A DNA stretch of 64,000 bases, taken from Limnohabitans sp. 15K (lineage in GTDB: Bacteria; Pseudomonadota; Gammaproteobacteria; Burkholderiales; Burkholderiaceae_C). The position numbers were made by a program, and so were the translations under genes. The stretch lies in contig NZ_NESM01000001.1 of the NCBI RefSeq assembly GCF_002778285.1, positions 142,529-206,528 on the forward strand, in the 5' to 3' direction. Under the pieces are notes generated by a model that was not told the DNA's origin, did not search any database, and saw nothing but the letters and a program-made list of their open reading frames with translations. How positions within the stretch are numbered: position 1 is the first letter of the stretch; each line of letters begins with the position of its first letter. This document shows, piece after piece, positions 10,617 through 18,198 of the stretch.

Positions 10617-12500
10617 TCAAGGGGCTTTCAGAGCGTCTGGAGTTGCCACTTTGGGCGATGCCGCAGCTGGCGACCACCACACCGTGGTCACCAGTTTTTC
10701 TGGCTGGTAAAAACGCGGCAAATCGGCCGGACGTGCAAAGGCGGCCGCACGCCAAGACACCCTGTGAACCGCACCGTACCAATGCGGTACCACATAGTGG
10801 CCATGCCGCAGCACCCGGTCGAGTGCTTGCAGGCGAGTGACCAGTTCTGGCCTCGTGGTGGCGCTCACAGCCTTGTCGAGCAATGCGTCCACCGCAGGAT
10901 CTTTGAGGCCCAGAATATTGCCGGAGCCCTCCACATCAGCCGACTTGGAGCCAAAGCGCTCGAGCAATTCCGTGCCCGGTGCCTCGCTGCCCACGGTGCG
11001 GTTGCTCACGATGTCAAAGTCAAACACGTCCATGCGCTTTTGCAGCAAGGCAAAGTCAATCACTTTGTAGCGAACCTGAATGCCCAGTTTTTCCAGGTTC
11101 TTGGCAAAGGGCGTGACCACGCGCCCCATGGAGCCAGAACTGTCCAAAAACTCGATGGTCAAGGGCTGCCCCTTCGCATTGCGCAACGCGCCATCGCGGT
11201 AGGTCCAACCAGCGGCTTGCAGCAAATCGCGCGCTTGGCGCAAATGCTCGCGCAGCGTGTGGCCCGATGTGGGGTCGAGCGCGGTTTGCGGCGGCTGAGG
11301 CACGGCTTGGTCAAACACGGCGGCAGGCAGTTGCTCGCGCAAGGGCTCCAACAGTGCCAACTCATTCGGGCCTGGCAAGGCCTTGGCCTCGAAATCGCTG
11401 GCCACAAAAAAACCGCGCACCCGGCTGTAAGCGTTGTAGAACAATTGGCGGTTCAGCCATTCAAAATCCATGGCCAAGGCAATCGCTTGGCGCACCCGAA
11501 CATCTTTGAACTGTTCGCGCCTCAGATTGAACTGAAAGCCCTGAAAGTCACCGGCATTGCCATGCGGCAACTCGGCCTTGATCAAGGCTCCGCGGTCAAA
11601 CGCCCTGCCCGTAAAAGCCCTGGCCCATTCACGCGCCACAAAGGACTGCATGTAATCGAACTCGCCCGCTTTGAAGGCTTCGAGCTGGGCGGTGCTGTCC
11701 TTGTAAATTTTGTAGGTGATGCGGTCAAAGTTGAACTGGCCTTTGCGCACATTCAGGTCTTGGGCCCAGTACGCCGGATCGCGCACATAGGTGATGTCTT
11801 TGCCAAACTGCACTGGGCCGATGCGGTAAGGACCGGATGCGATCGGGATCTCCATGACCATTTGGTCGAAGGCTTTGTGCATGTTCCCCTGCAAACCCCA
11901 CTTGCGGCTGAACACGGGCATGGCCCCCACAATCAAGGGCAGTTCGGTGTTGGGCCGCACAAAATCAAAACGGATGCTGCGCTCGGCCAATACCGTGGCG
12001 GTTTTGACCTCGCCGAAATAAGTGCGGTACTGAGGAGCGGCCTGTTTGCTGGTCAGACGTTCAAAGCTGTGGCGAACATCGGCGGCCAACACCGGGTCAC
12101 CGTTGTGGAAACGCGCTTGTGGGTGAATTTGAAAAACCACCGACATGCGGTCGGCGGCCACCTGAATGTCGGAGGCCAGCAAGCCATAGGCCGTGGTCGG
12201 CTCGTCCATATTGCCCACCAGCAAGGTGTCGAACAACATGTTCAACATGGACGGTGGTGCGCTGCCTTTGAGCGTGAAGGGGTTGTACTTGTCGAAGTTG
12301 GTCTGCCGCGTGGGCGGGACTAAAACAATTTCGCCGCCTTTGGGGGCAACAGGGTTGACATAGGCGAAATGAGTAAAGCCAGCGGGATAGCGGATGTCGC
12401 CAAACTGCGCATAAGCATGTGCAGCCCACACATGACCCGTGATGCAAAACCCAAGGGCCAGCAAGCAGAGTGTCCAGATTCGGGCCATGGGTCTTCGCAT
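10617..12500 (-). CDS. yejA: Peptide ABC importer, periplasmic binding protein (YejA type)
   Basis: A solute-binding protein of family 5 (627 aa from the chosen ATG). It begins with a signal peptide MRRPMARIWTLCLLALGF...GHVWA with likely cleavage near residue 26-28. Family marks are RYPAGFTHFAYVNPVAPKGG, the FNLRREQFKDVRVRQAIALA motif and a C-terminal WYGAVHRVSWR segment. A second ATG four codons later (12488) is possible; no strong ribosome binding site separates them. The start lies only 37 bases from the divergent fabI start, so the promoters of both probably overlap. Confidence 0.9.
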   Translation of the reverse strand: MRRPMARIWTLCLLALGFCITGHVWAAHAYAQFGDIRYPAGFTHFAYVNPVAPKGGEIVLVPPTRQTNFDKYNPFTLKGSAPPSMLNMLFDTLLVGNMDEPTTAYGLLASDIQVAADRMSVVFQIHPQARFHNGDPVLAADVRHSFERLTSKQAAPQYRTYFGEVKTATVLAERSIRFDFVRPNTELPLIVGAMPVFSRKWGLQGNMHKAFDQMVMEIPIASGPYRIGPVQFGKDITYVRDPAYWAQDLNVRKGQFNFDRITYKIYKDSTAQLEAFKAGEFDYMQSFVAREWARAFTGRAFDRGALIKAELPHGNAGDFQGFQFNLRREQFKDVRVRQAIALAMDFEWLNRQLFYNAYSRVRGFFVASDFEAKALPGPNELALLEPLREQLPAAVFDQAVPQPPQTALDPTSGHTLREHLRQARDLLQAAGWTYRDGALRNAKGQPLTIEFLDSSGSMGRVVTPFAKNLEKLGIQVRYKVIDFALLQKRMDVFDFDIVSNRTVGSEAPGTELLERFGSKSADVEGSGNILGLKDPAVDALLDKAVSATTRPELVTRLQALDRVLRHGHYVVPHWYGAVHRVSWRAAAFARPADLPRFYQPEKLVTTVWWSPAAASPKVATPDALKAP

Positions 12501-12508
12501 GCGACAAT
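12500..12508 (+). promoter_or_regulatory. Possible extended -10 promoter for fabI
   Basis: TGCGACAAT has the TGn extension and a near-consensus -10 box about 30 bases before the fabI ATG. It overlaps the yejA start codon. No good -35 box is seen, as is usual for extended -10 promoters. Confidence 0.35.
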
Positions 12509-12537
12509 TCTGCACACATTTTTGAGGAGTTGAGGAC

Positions 12538-13353
12538 ATGACAACAAAAACAGGATTTCTGTCGGGGAAAAAGCTGCTGATCACAGGCGTGCTGTCCAAC
12601 CGCTCGATCGCCTACGGCATTGCCAAGGCCTGTCACGCACAAGGGGCCGAGCTGGCTTTCAGTTATGTAGGTGAGCGCTTCAAAGACCGCATCACGGAGT
12701 TTGCGGCCGACTTTGACTCCAAACTGATCTTTGACTGCGACGTGGGCAGCGACGAGCAGATTGAAAAATTGTTCACCGACCTTTCAGCCACTTGGCCCAA
12801 GATCGACGGCTTTGTGCATGCCATCGGCTACGCACCGCGCGAAGCCATTGCAGGCGACTTCTTGGATGGCTTATCGCGTGAAGGCTTCAAAATTGCCCAC
12901 GACATCAGCGCCTACAGCTTCCCGGCCATGGCCAAAGCGGCCCTGCCCTACCTGAACGACAAATCGGCTGTGCTGACATTGACCTATCTGGGCGCGATCC
13001 GCACGGTCCCCAACTACAACACCATGGGTCTTGCCAAAGCCAGCTTGGAAGCCTCTGTGCGTTACCTGGCCGAATCACTGGGCAGCCAAAACCGTGGCCT
13101 GCGTGCCAACGGCATCTCGGCTGGCCCCATCAAAACCTTGGCCGCCAGCGGCATCAAAGGCTTCGGCAAAATTTTGTCGGTGGTGGCCGAAGCCTCGCCC
13201 ATTCGCCGCAACGTGACCATTGAAGATGTGGGCAATGTGGCGGCCTTCTTGCTCAGCGACTTGGCTGCGGGCGTGACCGCCGAGATCACGTATGTGGATG
13301 GTGGTTTCAGCCAAGTGGTAGGCGGTATTGCGGAGCCAGCGGCTGCGGCTTGA
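12538..13353 (+). CDS. fabI: Enoyl-[acyl-carrier-protein] reductase (NADH) FabI
   Basis: A 271-aa short-chain dehydrogenase-type enzyme that carries out the last reduction of each fatty-acid elongation cycle, and is the target of triclosan-type inhibitors. The divergent Rossmann motif [15 protein letters not shown] is at about 15-29. Catalytic Tyr150, Tyr160 and Lys167 match the E. coli pair of tyrosines and lysine ([19 protein letters not shown]). The [10 protein letters not shown] and [11 protein letters not shown] segments also fit. The ATG is preceded by GAGGAG. The gene stands alone, divergent from yejA and closed by a strong terminator. Confidence 0.97.
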   Translation: MTTKTGFLSGKKLLITGVLSNRSIAYGIAKACHAQGAELAFSYVGERFKDRITEFAADFDSKLIFDCDVGSDEQIEKLFTDLSATWPKIDGFVHAIGYAPREAIAGDFLDGLSREGFKIAHDISAYSFPAMAKAALPYLNDKSAVLTLTYLGAIRTVPNYNTMGLAKASLEASVRYLAESLGSQNRGLRANGISAGPIKTLAASGIKGFGKILSVVAEASPIRRNVTIEDVGNVAAFLLSDLAAGVTAEITYVDGGFSQVVGGIAEPAAAA

Positions 13354-13370
13354 GTTGATCCAGTCTAGAC

Positions 13371-13402
13371 ATGAAAAAAGCGGCCAAGGCCGCTTTTTTC
13401 AT
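13371..13402. terminator. Bidirectional intrinsic terminator between fabI and the decarboxylase gene
   Basis: A 32-base perfect palindrome: AAAAAAGCGGCC meets GGCCGCTTTTTT directly, giving a GC-rich stem flanked by A- and T-runs. It can terminate fabI on the plus strand and the decarboxylase gene on the minus strand. Confidence 0.93.
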
Positions 13403-13410
13403 GTGCCCCC

Positions 13411-13494
13411 GCAGGTGAGGCAGGGCCCTGTGCAGGGGCGATGTGGCAAAGCGAAGCGCCTCTGAGCCCCGGCACAGGGCCCTGCCTCACCTGC
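13411..13494. repeat. Perfect 23-bp inverted repeat in the fabI/decarboxylase intergenic region
   Basis: The left arm 13411-13433 and right arm 13472-13494 are exact reverse complements, separated by 38 bases. Each arm also contains the self-complementary core CAGGGCCCTG. The spacer has shorter complementary blocks (GGGGC at 13435-13439 and GCCCC at 13466-13470), so the whole element can fold into one long hairpin. It lies just beyond a complete terminator, so it is not needed for termination. Confidence 0.85.
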
Positions 13495-13521
13495 CAAACA
13501 CAAGGACTCACGCAAAAAGCG

Positions 13522-15795
13522 TTAAGCCTTCACGCAATCCGCAAAATAACGCTTCTTGCCTTCGTCGTCCACGATCTCCACCAAACCATGGATGTCTGTT
13601 TCAAAGCCAGGGCACTTCTCATTGAACTCGCGGGCGAACTTGAGGTAATCCACGATCTTCTTGTTGAAGACTTCGCCTGGAATCAACAAAGGAATGCCCG
13701 GTGGGTAAGGCGTGACCAAGCCCACGGTGATGCGGCCTTCCAAGTGGTCGATTTCTACACGCTCGGTTTTGCGTTGGGCAATGTGGGCGTAGGCGTCAGA
13801 TGGACGCATGGCTGGCGCCAAGTCGGACAAATACATGTCAGTCGTCAAAATGGCGATGTCGTACTTGGCGTACATCTCGTGCACATGCTGGCACAAATCG
13901 CGCAGGCCCATGCGTTCGTAGCGCGGGTGCTTCTGGCAGAACTCCGGCATGATTTTCCACATCGGCTGGTTCTTGGCGTACTCGTCTTTGAATTGCTGCA
14001 AAGCCGTCAGCAAGCTGTTCCAGCGGCCCTTGGTGATGCCGATGGTGAACATGATGAAGAAACTGTACAGGCCCGTCTTCTCCACCACCACACCGTGCTC
14101 GGTCAAAAACTTGCTGACAATCGATGCGGGAATACCGGTCTTGTCGAACTTGCCATCCAGGTCCAGTCCCGGCGTGACGATGGTCGACTTGATCGGGTCC
14201 AGCATATTGAAGCCATCGGCCAACTGCTGACCGAAACCGTGCCACTTGCTGGCTTTTTTGCGCGGGTCGTTGCGCAAGATCCAGTCATCCGCGCGGCCAA
14301 TGCCTTCTTCGGCAAACTTCTCTGGGCCCCAAACCTTGAACCACCAGTCTTTGCCGTACTCGGCATCGATCTTGCGCATGGCGCGGCGGAAATCCAGGGC
14401 TTCGGCAATGCTCTCTTCCACCAAGGCGGTGCCACCGGGCGGCTCCATCATCGCAGCCGCCACGTCGCAACTGGCAATGATGCTGTACTGCGGCGAGGTG
14501 GAGGTGTGCATCAAATACGCCTCGTTGAAAAGCGGCCTGTCGAGTTTGACGCTTTGCGCATCTTGCACCAACACATGGCTGGCTTGGCTGATACCGGCCA
14601 GCAGCTTGTGGATGGATTGGGTGGCATACACCATCGACTCTTTGGGTCGTGCGCGCTTTTTCCCCATGGCATGGTAAGGACCATAAAACGGGTGAAATGC
14701 CGCATGTGGCAACCAGGCCTCGTCAAAGTGCAGGTTTTCCACGTAACCATCGAGCATGCTTTTGATGGTTTCGGTGTTGTACAGCACGCCGTCGTAGGTG
14801 GATTGCGTGAGCGTCATCACGCGGGGTTTGACCTTCTTGGGGTCAACACCCTTGAGCAAGGGGTTGGCCTTGATCTTGGCCATGATGGCCGCAGGCTCAA
14901 ACTCGCTTTTGGGGATGGGGCCGATGATGCCAAAGTGGTTGCGCGTGGGCTTCATGAACACGGGCACAGCGCCGGTCATGATGATCGCGTGCAAGATGGA
15001 CTTGTGGCAATTGCGGTCCACCACCACCACATCGCCCGGCGCCACGGTGTGGTGCCAAACGATCTTGTTGGAAGTGCTGGTGCCGTTGGTCACAAAGAAA
15101 CAATGGTCGGCATTAAAAATGCGCGCTGCATTGCGCTCGCTCTCGCCAATGGCGCCGTTGTGGTCCAGCAATTGGCCCAACTCTTCCACCGCATTGCACA
15201 CGTCGGCGCGCAGCATGTTTTCACCATAAAACTGGTGGTACATCTGGCCCACAGGACTCTTCAAAAAGGCCACGCCACCCGAGTGACCCGGGCAATGCCA
15301 TGAATAGGAGCCATCTTCGGCGTAATCCAGCAAGGCTTTGAAGAATGGCGGCTGCACGCCCTCCAAGTAACTCTTGGCTTCGCGAATGATGTGACGCGCC
15401 ACAAACTCGGGCGTATCTTCAAACATGTGGATAAAGCCGTGCAACTCGCGAAGGATGTCGTTGGGCAGATGGCGCGAGGTTTTGGTCTCGCCATAAATAT
15501 AGATGGGCACGTCGGCGTTTTTACGGCGAACTTCGTCAATGAAAGCACGCAAGTTGATCACGGCCGGGTCCAGATCGGGACCGGGCGTGAACTCTTCGTC
15601 ATCGATAGAGAGAATGAACGCACTGGCGCGGCTTTGCTGTTGCGCAAATTGCGACAAGTCCCCGTAACTGGTCACACCCAAAACCTCCAGTCCCTCGCTG
15701 ACGATGGCATCTGCCAAAGCGCGAATGCCCAGACCCGAAGTATTTTCGGAGCGGTAGTCTTCGTCGATGATGACGATGGGGAAGCGAAATTTCAT
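13522..15795 (-). CDS. Pyridoxal-phosphate arginine/lysine/ornithine decarboxylase (biodegradative type)
   Basis: A 757-aa fold-type I PLP enzyme that decarboxylates a basic amino acid to the matching amine. Residues 1-130 form the response-regulator-like wing domain. The PLP domain follows, with WHCPGHSGGVAF, NGTSTSNKIVWH and the cofactor-binding Lys397 in TQSIHKLLAGIS; a C-terminal domain ends with GLVTPYPPGIPLLIPGE. Length matches the AdiA/CadA/LdcC/SpeC/SpeF group (about 710-756 aa). Sequence reading alone does not settle whether arginine, lysine or ornithine is used. It has no antiporter gene beside it, which argues against a dedicated acid-resistance pair at this site. Confidence 0.9.
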   Translation of the reverse strand: MKFRFPIVIIDEDYRSENTSGLGIRALADAIVSEGLEVLGVTSYGDLSQFAQQQSRASAFILSIDDEEFTPGPDLDPAVINLRAFIDEVRRKNADVPIYIYGETKTSRHLPNDILRELHGFIHMFEDTPEFVARHIIREAKSYLEGVQPPFFKALLDYAEDGSYSWHCPGHSGGVAFLKSPVGQMYHQFYGENMLRADVCNAVEELGQLLDHNGAIGESERNAARIFNADHCFFVTNGTSTSNKIVWHHTVAPGDVVVVDRNCHKSILHAIIMTGAVPVFMKPTRNHFGIIGPIPKSEFEPAAIMAKIKANPLLKGVDPKKVKPRVMTLTQSTYDGVLYNTETIKSMLDGYVENLHFDEAWLPHAAFHPFYGPYHAMGKKRARPKESMVYATQSIHKLLAGISQASHVLVQDAQSVKLDRPLFNEAYLMHTSTSPQYSIIASCDVAAAMMEPPGGTALVEESIAEALDFRRAMRKIDAEYGKDWWFKVWGPEKFAEEGIGRADDWILRNDPRKKASKWHGFGQQLADGFNMLDPIKSTIVTPGLDLDGKFDKTGIPASIVSKFLTEHGVVVEKTGLYSFFIMFTIGITKGRWNSLLTALQQFKDEYAKNQPMWKIMPEFCQKHPRYERMGLRDLCQHVHEMYAKYDIAILTTDMYLSDLAPAMRPSDAYAHIAQRKTERVEIDHLEGRITVGLVTPYPPGIPLLIPGEVFNKKIVDYLKFAREFNEKCPGFETDIHGLVEIVDDEGKKRYFADCVKA

Positions 15796-15974
15796 GGGCT
15801 TGTCGGGCAGTGCGCCAAATAAGGGTCAAAGGAATTCAAACAGAGGCGAAGTTTAAGGACAAAAAGACACGCTGAGGCAGCAAGGATCAGAATTCATCAA
15901 AAAACCATGGTGGGCAGCATACGGCAGCCCTGTGACAAGAATTGCGCTGCAGCCCAAGTTCTGTGTTTTTCCCC

Positions 15975-15983
15975 TGCTACAAT
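15975..15983 (+). promoter_or_regulatory. Extended -10 promoter of tRNA-Ser
   Basis: TGCTACAAT is a near-consensus -10 box with the TGn extension, ending 10 bases before the mature tRNA 5' end. The expected start is near 15990, giving a very short 5' leader. Confidence 0.6.
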
Positions 15984-15993
15984 TGTTGACTTC

Positions 15994-16084
15994 GGAGCGG
16001 TGGATGAGTGGTTTAAGTCGCACGCCTGGAAAGCGTGTGTGGGTTAATAGCCCACCGCGGGTTCGAATCCCGCCTGCTCCGCCA
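15994..16084 (+). tRNA. tRNA-Ser (anticodon GGA)
   Basis: The 91-base gene folds as a class II tRNA. The acceptor arms GGAGCGG and CTGCTCC pair, followed by discriminator G and an encoded CCA. The anticodon arm is CACGCCTGGAAAGCGTG with GGA. There is a long variable arm, as expected for tRNA-Ser, and a T-loop GGTTCGAATCC. It reads UCC/UCU serine codons. It has its own promoter and terminator and is the only gene between the decarboxylase and livK. Confidence 0.97.
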
Positions 16085-16089
16085 AAACC

Positions 16090-16121
16090 AAAAAAAGCCT
16101 GCACATGTGCAGGCTTTTTTT
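16090..16121 (+). terminator. Intrinsic terminator of tRNA-Ser
   Basis: The stem AGCCTGCACA/TGTGCAGGCT is a 20-base palindrome followed by TTTTTT and preceded by an A-run, directly after the CCA end. The A-run means it could also act on the minus strand. Confidence 0.93.
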
Positions 16122-16166
16122 CGTCTGGTGATTCCAAAAGGTGTTCAGAACACCCTTTGAAAATCA

Positions 16167-16185
16167 GCCCCCGTCATGCGGGGGC
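16167..16185 (-). terminator. Likely terminator downstream of livK
   Basis: GCCCCCG pairs with CGGGGGC over a 5-base loop just after the livK stop. On the minus strand it is followed only by TGATTTTC, so the U-run is poor. A further short palindrome, GGTGTTC-A-GAACACC, lies at 16140-16154. Confidence 0.55.
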
Positions 16186-16192
16186 CGTCAGA

Positions 16193-17359
16193 TCAGCGAA
16201 CCACAGCGATCTGTGCACGCTCGCCACCTTTGTAGGTGTACAAAGTCAAAGCGCCATTCTTGATGTCGCCTTTTTCATCAAACGCGATGTTGCCTGTCAC
16301 ACCCTTGTAGTTGATGGCTTTCAATACAGGCAGGTACTTGGCTGGGTCGGCAGAACCGGCTGTCACCATGGCAGTGGCCATGACTTTGACCGCGTCGTAA
16401 ACGTAAGGGGCATACACCTGCACGTCAGCGTTGTATTTGGCCTTGAAGTCGGTGCGGAACTTGTCCATGCCGACTTTTTGTTCGCCTTCGACGCCACCGG
16501 CTTCAGCACACACCACGGCCTCGTCTTTCATGGCGTCACCAGCCAACTTGGCCAACTCGGCAGTACAGATACCGTCGCCACCCATGAATTTGGCGGTAAT
16601 GCCCAAAGATTTCATTTGACGCAACATCGGGCCAGCGACAGCGTCCATGCCGCCGAAGAACACAACGTCAGGCTTCTTGGCTTTCAAGGTGGTCAAGATG
16701 GCGTTGAAGTCAGATGCTTTGTCGGTGGTGAACTCGTGGCCCACGATGGTGCCGCCTGCAGCGGTTGCGCCCTTCTTGAACTCTTCAGCCACGCCTTGGC
16801 CGTAAGCGGTACGGTCGTCGATCACAGCGATATTTTTGCCCTTGAGGGTTTCCACCGCGTATTTGCCCAATGTGCCGCCCAAGTGAACGTCGTCAGCCAC
16901 CACGCGGAACGCGCCAGCGTAACCCTGGCGGGTGTACTTCGGGTTTGTTGCCGATGGGGAAATTTGAGGAATGCCAGCAGCGTTGTACAACTGCGAAGCA
17001 GGAATGGTGGTGCCGGAGTTCAGGTGACCGATCACGCCGTTCACTTTGGCGTCGACCAGCTTTTGCGCAGCCGCAGTGCCTTGCTTGGGGTCGGCAGCAT
17101 CGTCTTCAGCCAGCAATTCGAATTTCACGGCTTTGTCGCCAAATTTCAGGCCAGCAGCATTGAGTTCCTCAATGGCCATGCGGGCGCCGTTTTCGTTGTC
17201 CTTGCCCAAGTGGGCGATGGCACCGCTGACAGGACCGACGTGACCGATTTTGATCACTTGGGCATCAGAGGCGGCGTCTTTTTTGCCGCAGGCTGCCAGA
17301 ACCACTGCAGCAACAGCCACAGACACCAAGGTCAAATTGCGCGAACCAGAAAATTTCAT
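16193..17359 (-). CDS. Branched-chain amino acid ABC transporter substrate-binding lipoprotein
   Basis: A 388-aa Leu/Ile/Val-binding-type protein (periplasmic binding protein type 1 fold). The N-terminus has a lipoprotein signal with lipobox LAAC (Cys24), so it should be membrane-anchored. Family marks are IKIGHVGPVSG, the HLNSGTTIPAS ligand-pocket segment, ATNPKYTRQGY and DDRTAYGQG. No permease or ATPase gene of the Liv system is beside it, so it must work with parts encoded elsewhere. The ATG has GGAG seven bases upstream; the leader holds a weak hairpin with nine T (17370-17395) and CTGCAAAA repeats. Ligand specificity cannot be read from sequence; LivK/LivJ-like is the best label. Confidence 0.9.
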   Translation of the reverse strand: MKFSGSRNLTLVSVAVAAVVLAACGKKDAASDAQVIKIGHVGPVSGAIAHLGKDNENGARMAIEELNAAGLKFGDKAVKFELLAEDDAADPKQGTAAAQKLVDAKVNGVIGHLNSGTTIPASQLYNAAGIPQISPSATNPKYTRQGYAGAFRVVADDVHLGGTLGKYAVETLKGKNIAVIDDRTAYGQGVAEEFKKGATAAGGTIVGHEFTTDKASDFNAILTTLKAKKPDVVFFGGMDAVAGPMLRQMKSLGITAKFMGGDGICTAELAKLAGDAMKDEAVVCAEAGGVEGEQKVGMDKFRTDFKAKYNADVQVYAPYVYDAVKVMATAMVTAGSADPAKYLPVLKAINYKGVTGNIAFDEKGDIKNGALTLYTYKGGERAQIAVVR

Positions 17360-17369
17360 GGAAACTCCG

Positions 17370-17395
17370 AAAAAAAAATTGCTTCAATCAAGCAA
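17370..17395 (-). terminator. Hairpin with nine T in the livK leader
   Basis: On the minus strand TTGCTT-GATTG-AAGCAA is followed by nine T, and the livK ribosome binding site begins a few bases later. The stem is short and AT-rich, so it would be a weak terminator. It could end the pepA-holC-orf unit or attenuate livK. Confidence 0.5.
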
Positions 17396-17407
17396 GCTGC
17401 AAAGATA

Positions 17408-17430
17408 CTGCAAAACAAGACATTTTGCAG
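17408..17430. repeat. Inverted repeat upstream of livK (possible operator)
   Basis: CTGCAAAA and TTTTGCAG flank seven bases, perfect over 8 bp. A third copy of the half-site, GCTGCAAA on the plus strand, lies at about 17396-17403. The position, 49-71 bases before the livK ATG, suits a regulator site or an RNA hairpin. Confidence 0.45.
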
Positions 17431-17482
17431 CTAGGGAAAACCAAAATTTGAGCCAAGGCATGCGCCCATGCATGGCCACATC

Positions 17483-17758
17483 TCAATTCTTCAATTGAGA
17501 ACGTTGGAGCCAAACCTCTCGGAGGGTTTTGCGCACCAGTTCGGTGGTCAAGCGCTCCACTTCAGGGCGCAAGGTTTGGAGGATTTGAGTCTCCAAAGCC
17601 ATCCAATCGAGCTTGTCTTGCATACGCCCATCCAGAGCATGCTGCAGGGCTTGGGAAACCGCGTCGTCCGTCAAAACCGTTGACAAAACAGGAATGGCGC
17701 CAGCTGGCATTTCTGAGGGCAAAGGCCCAGCCCATGTTGAGGCGTCCTTGGCGGTCAT
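17483..17758 (-). CDS. Small conserved-looking protein downstream of holC (DUF2486-like)
   Basis: A 91-aa protein of unknown function. It overlaps the holC stop by four bases, so it is almost certainly translated with holC. The sequence has an N-terminal part with PAGAIPVLSTVL and a C-terminal amphipathic helix (ALETQILQTLRPEVERLTTELV). The IPVLT-like motif followed by a helical tail recalls the short DUF2486 proteins that I remember beside holC in Burkholderia; I could not compare them here. No membrane segment, signal or cysteine is present. A link to the DNA polymerase III clamp loader is inferred from position only. Confidence 0.75.
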   Translation of the reverse strand: MTAKDASTWAGPLPSEMPAGAIPVLSTVLTDDAVSQALQHALDGRMQDKLDWMALETQILQTLRPEVERLTTELVRKTLREVWLQRSQLKN

Positions 17759-18189
17759 CCCGCTGCCACCTTGGACAAATCATGCTGTTTCAAGGCGTAG
17801 CCCTGGGCACTGTATTGACGCCAGCGCTGGCGTGCCGTCATGCGGCCGTGGTCATCGGTGGCCACGATCTCGATGAGGCGAGCGAAAGACTCAAAACCTT
17901 GGGGCACCTCATCACCCAGATTGACCAGCACATCCATGCCGGACAACTGAAAGGGGTCTACATGCAGGCGAATGGGTGATGCAGCCTGCACTTGCGCTTC
18001 ATCGGCAGCATTGCTGTGCGGCAAAAAATCAGACTCCGAAAACGACCAAAGGGCTGCATCGAGTTGTCTCAAACTGGCCTCAGAACCCACCACGCCGACA
18101 CGAAGCGCGCGCGCATGGGCTTTGCGCAAAAGTCTGCAGGTGTACTGCAGACGCTCCGGGGTGTTGAAGTGAAACTCGATCTGGGTCAT
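17755..18189 (-). CDS. holC: DNA polymerase III subunit chi
   Basis: A 144-aa chi subunit, which links the clamp loader to single-strand binding protein. Family marks are the opening TQIEFHFNTPERLQYTCRLLRKAHARA, the FSESDFLPHS segment and LVNLGDEVPQGFESFARLIEIV. The C-terminal RWRQYSAQGYALKQHDLS is also typical. It lies nine bases after pepA, the usual partner gene in proteobacteria, and overlaps the small gene downstream. Confidence 0.93.
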   Translation of the reverse strand: MTQIEFHFNTPERLQYTCRLLRKAHARALRVGVVGSEASLRQLDAALWSFSESDFLPHSNAADEAQVQAASPIRLHVDPFQLSGMDVLVNLGDEVPQGFESFARLIEIVATDDHGRMTARQRWRQYSAQGYALKQHDLSKVAAG

Positions 18190-18198
18190 AAGGGCCCA

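Noticed and set aside
10068..12323. Long open frame of about 750 codons on the plus strand across yejB/yejA
   Set aside because: Antisense to clear transporter genes, Gln/His/Arg-rich, no recognised domain.
13441..15303. Long open frame of about 620 codons on the plus strand across the decarboxylase gene
   Set aside because: Antisense to a well-supported PLP enzyme gene; composition typical of a shadow frame.
13522..15795. Decarboxylase as an acid-resistance system
   Set aside because: No amine antiporter gene or regulator is adjacent, so the system cannot be claimed from this window.
15932..17434. Open frame of 500 codons on the plus strand running through tRNA-Ser and across livK
   Set aside because: It reads through a tRNA, a terminator and the antisense of livK, so it cannot be a real gene.
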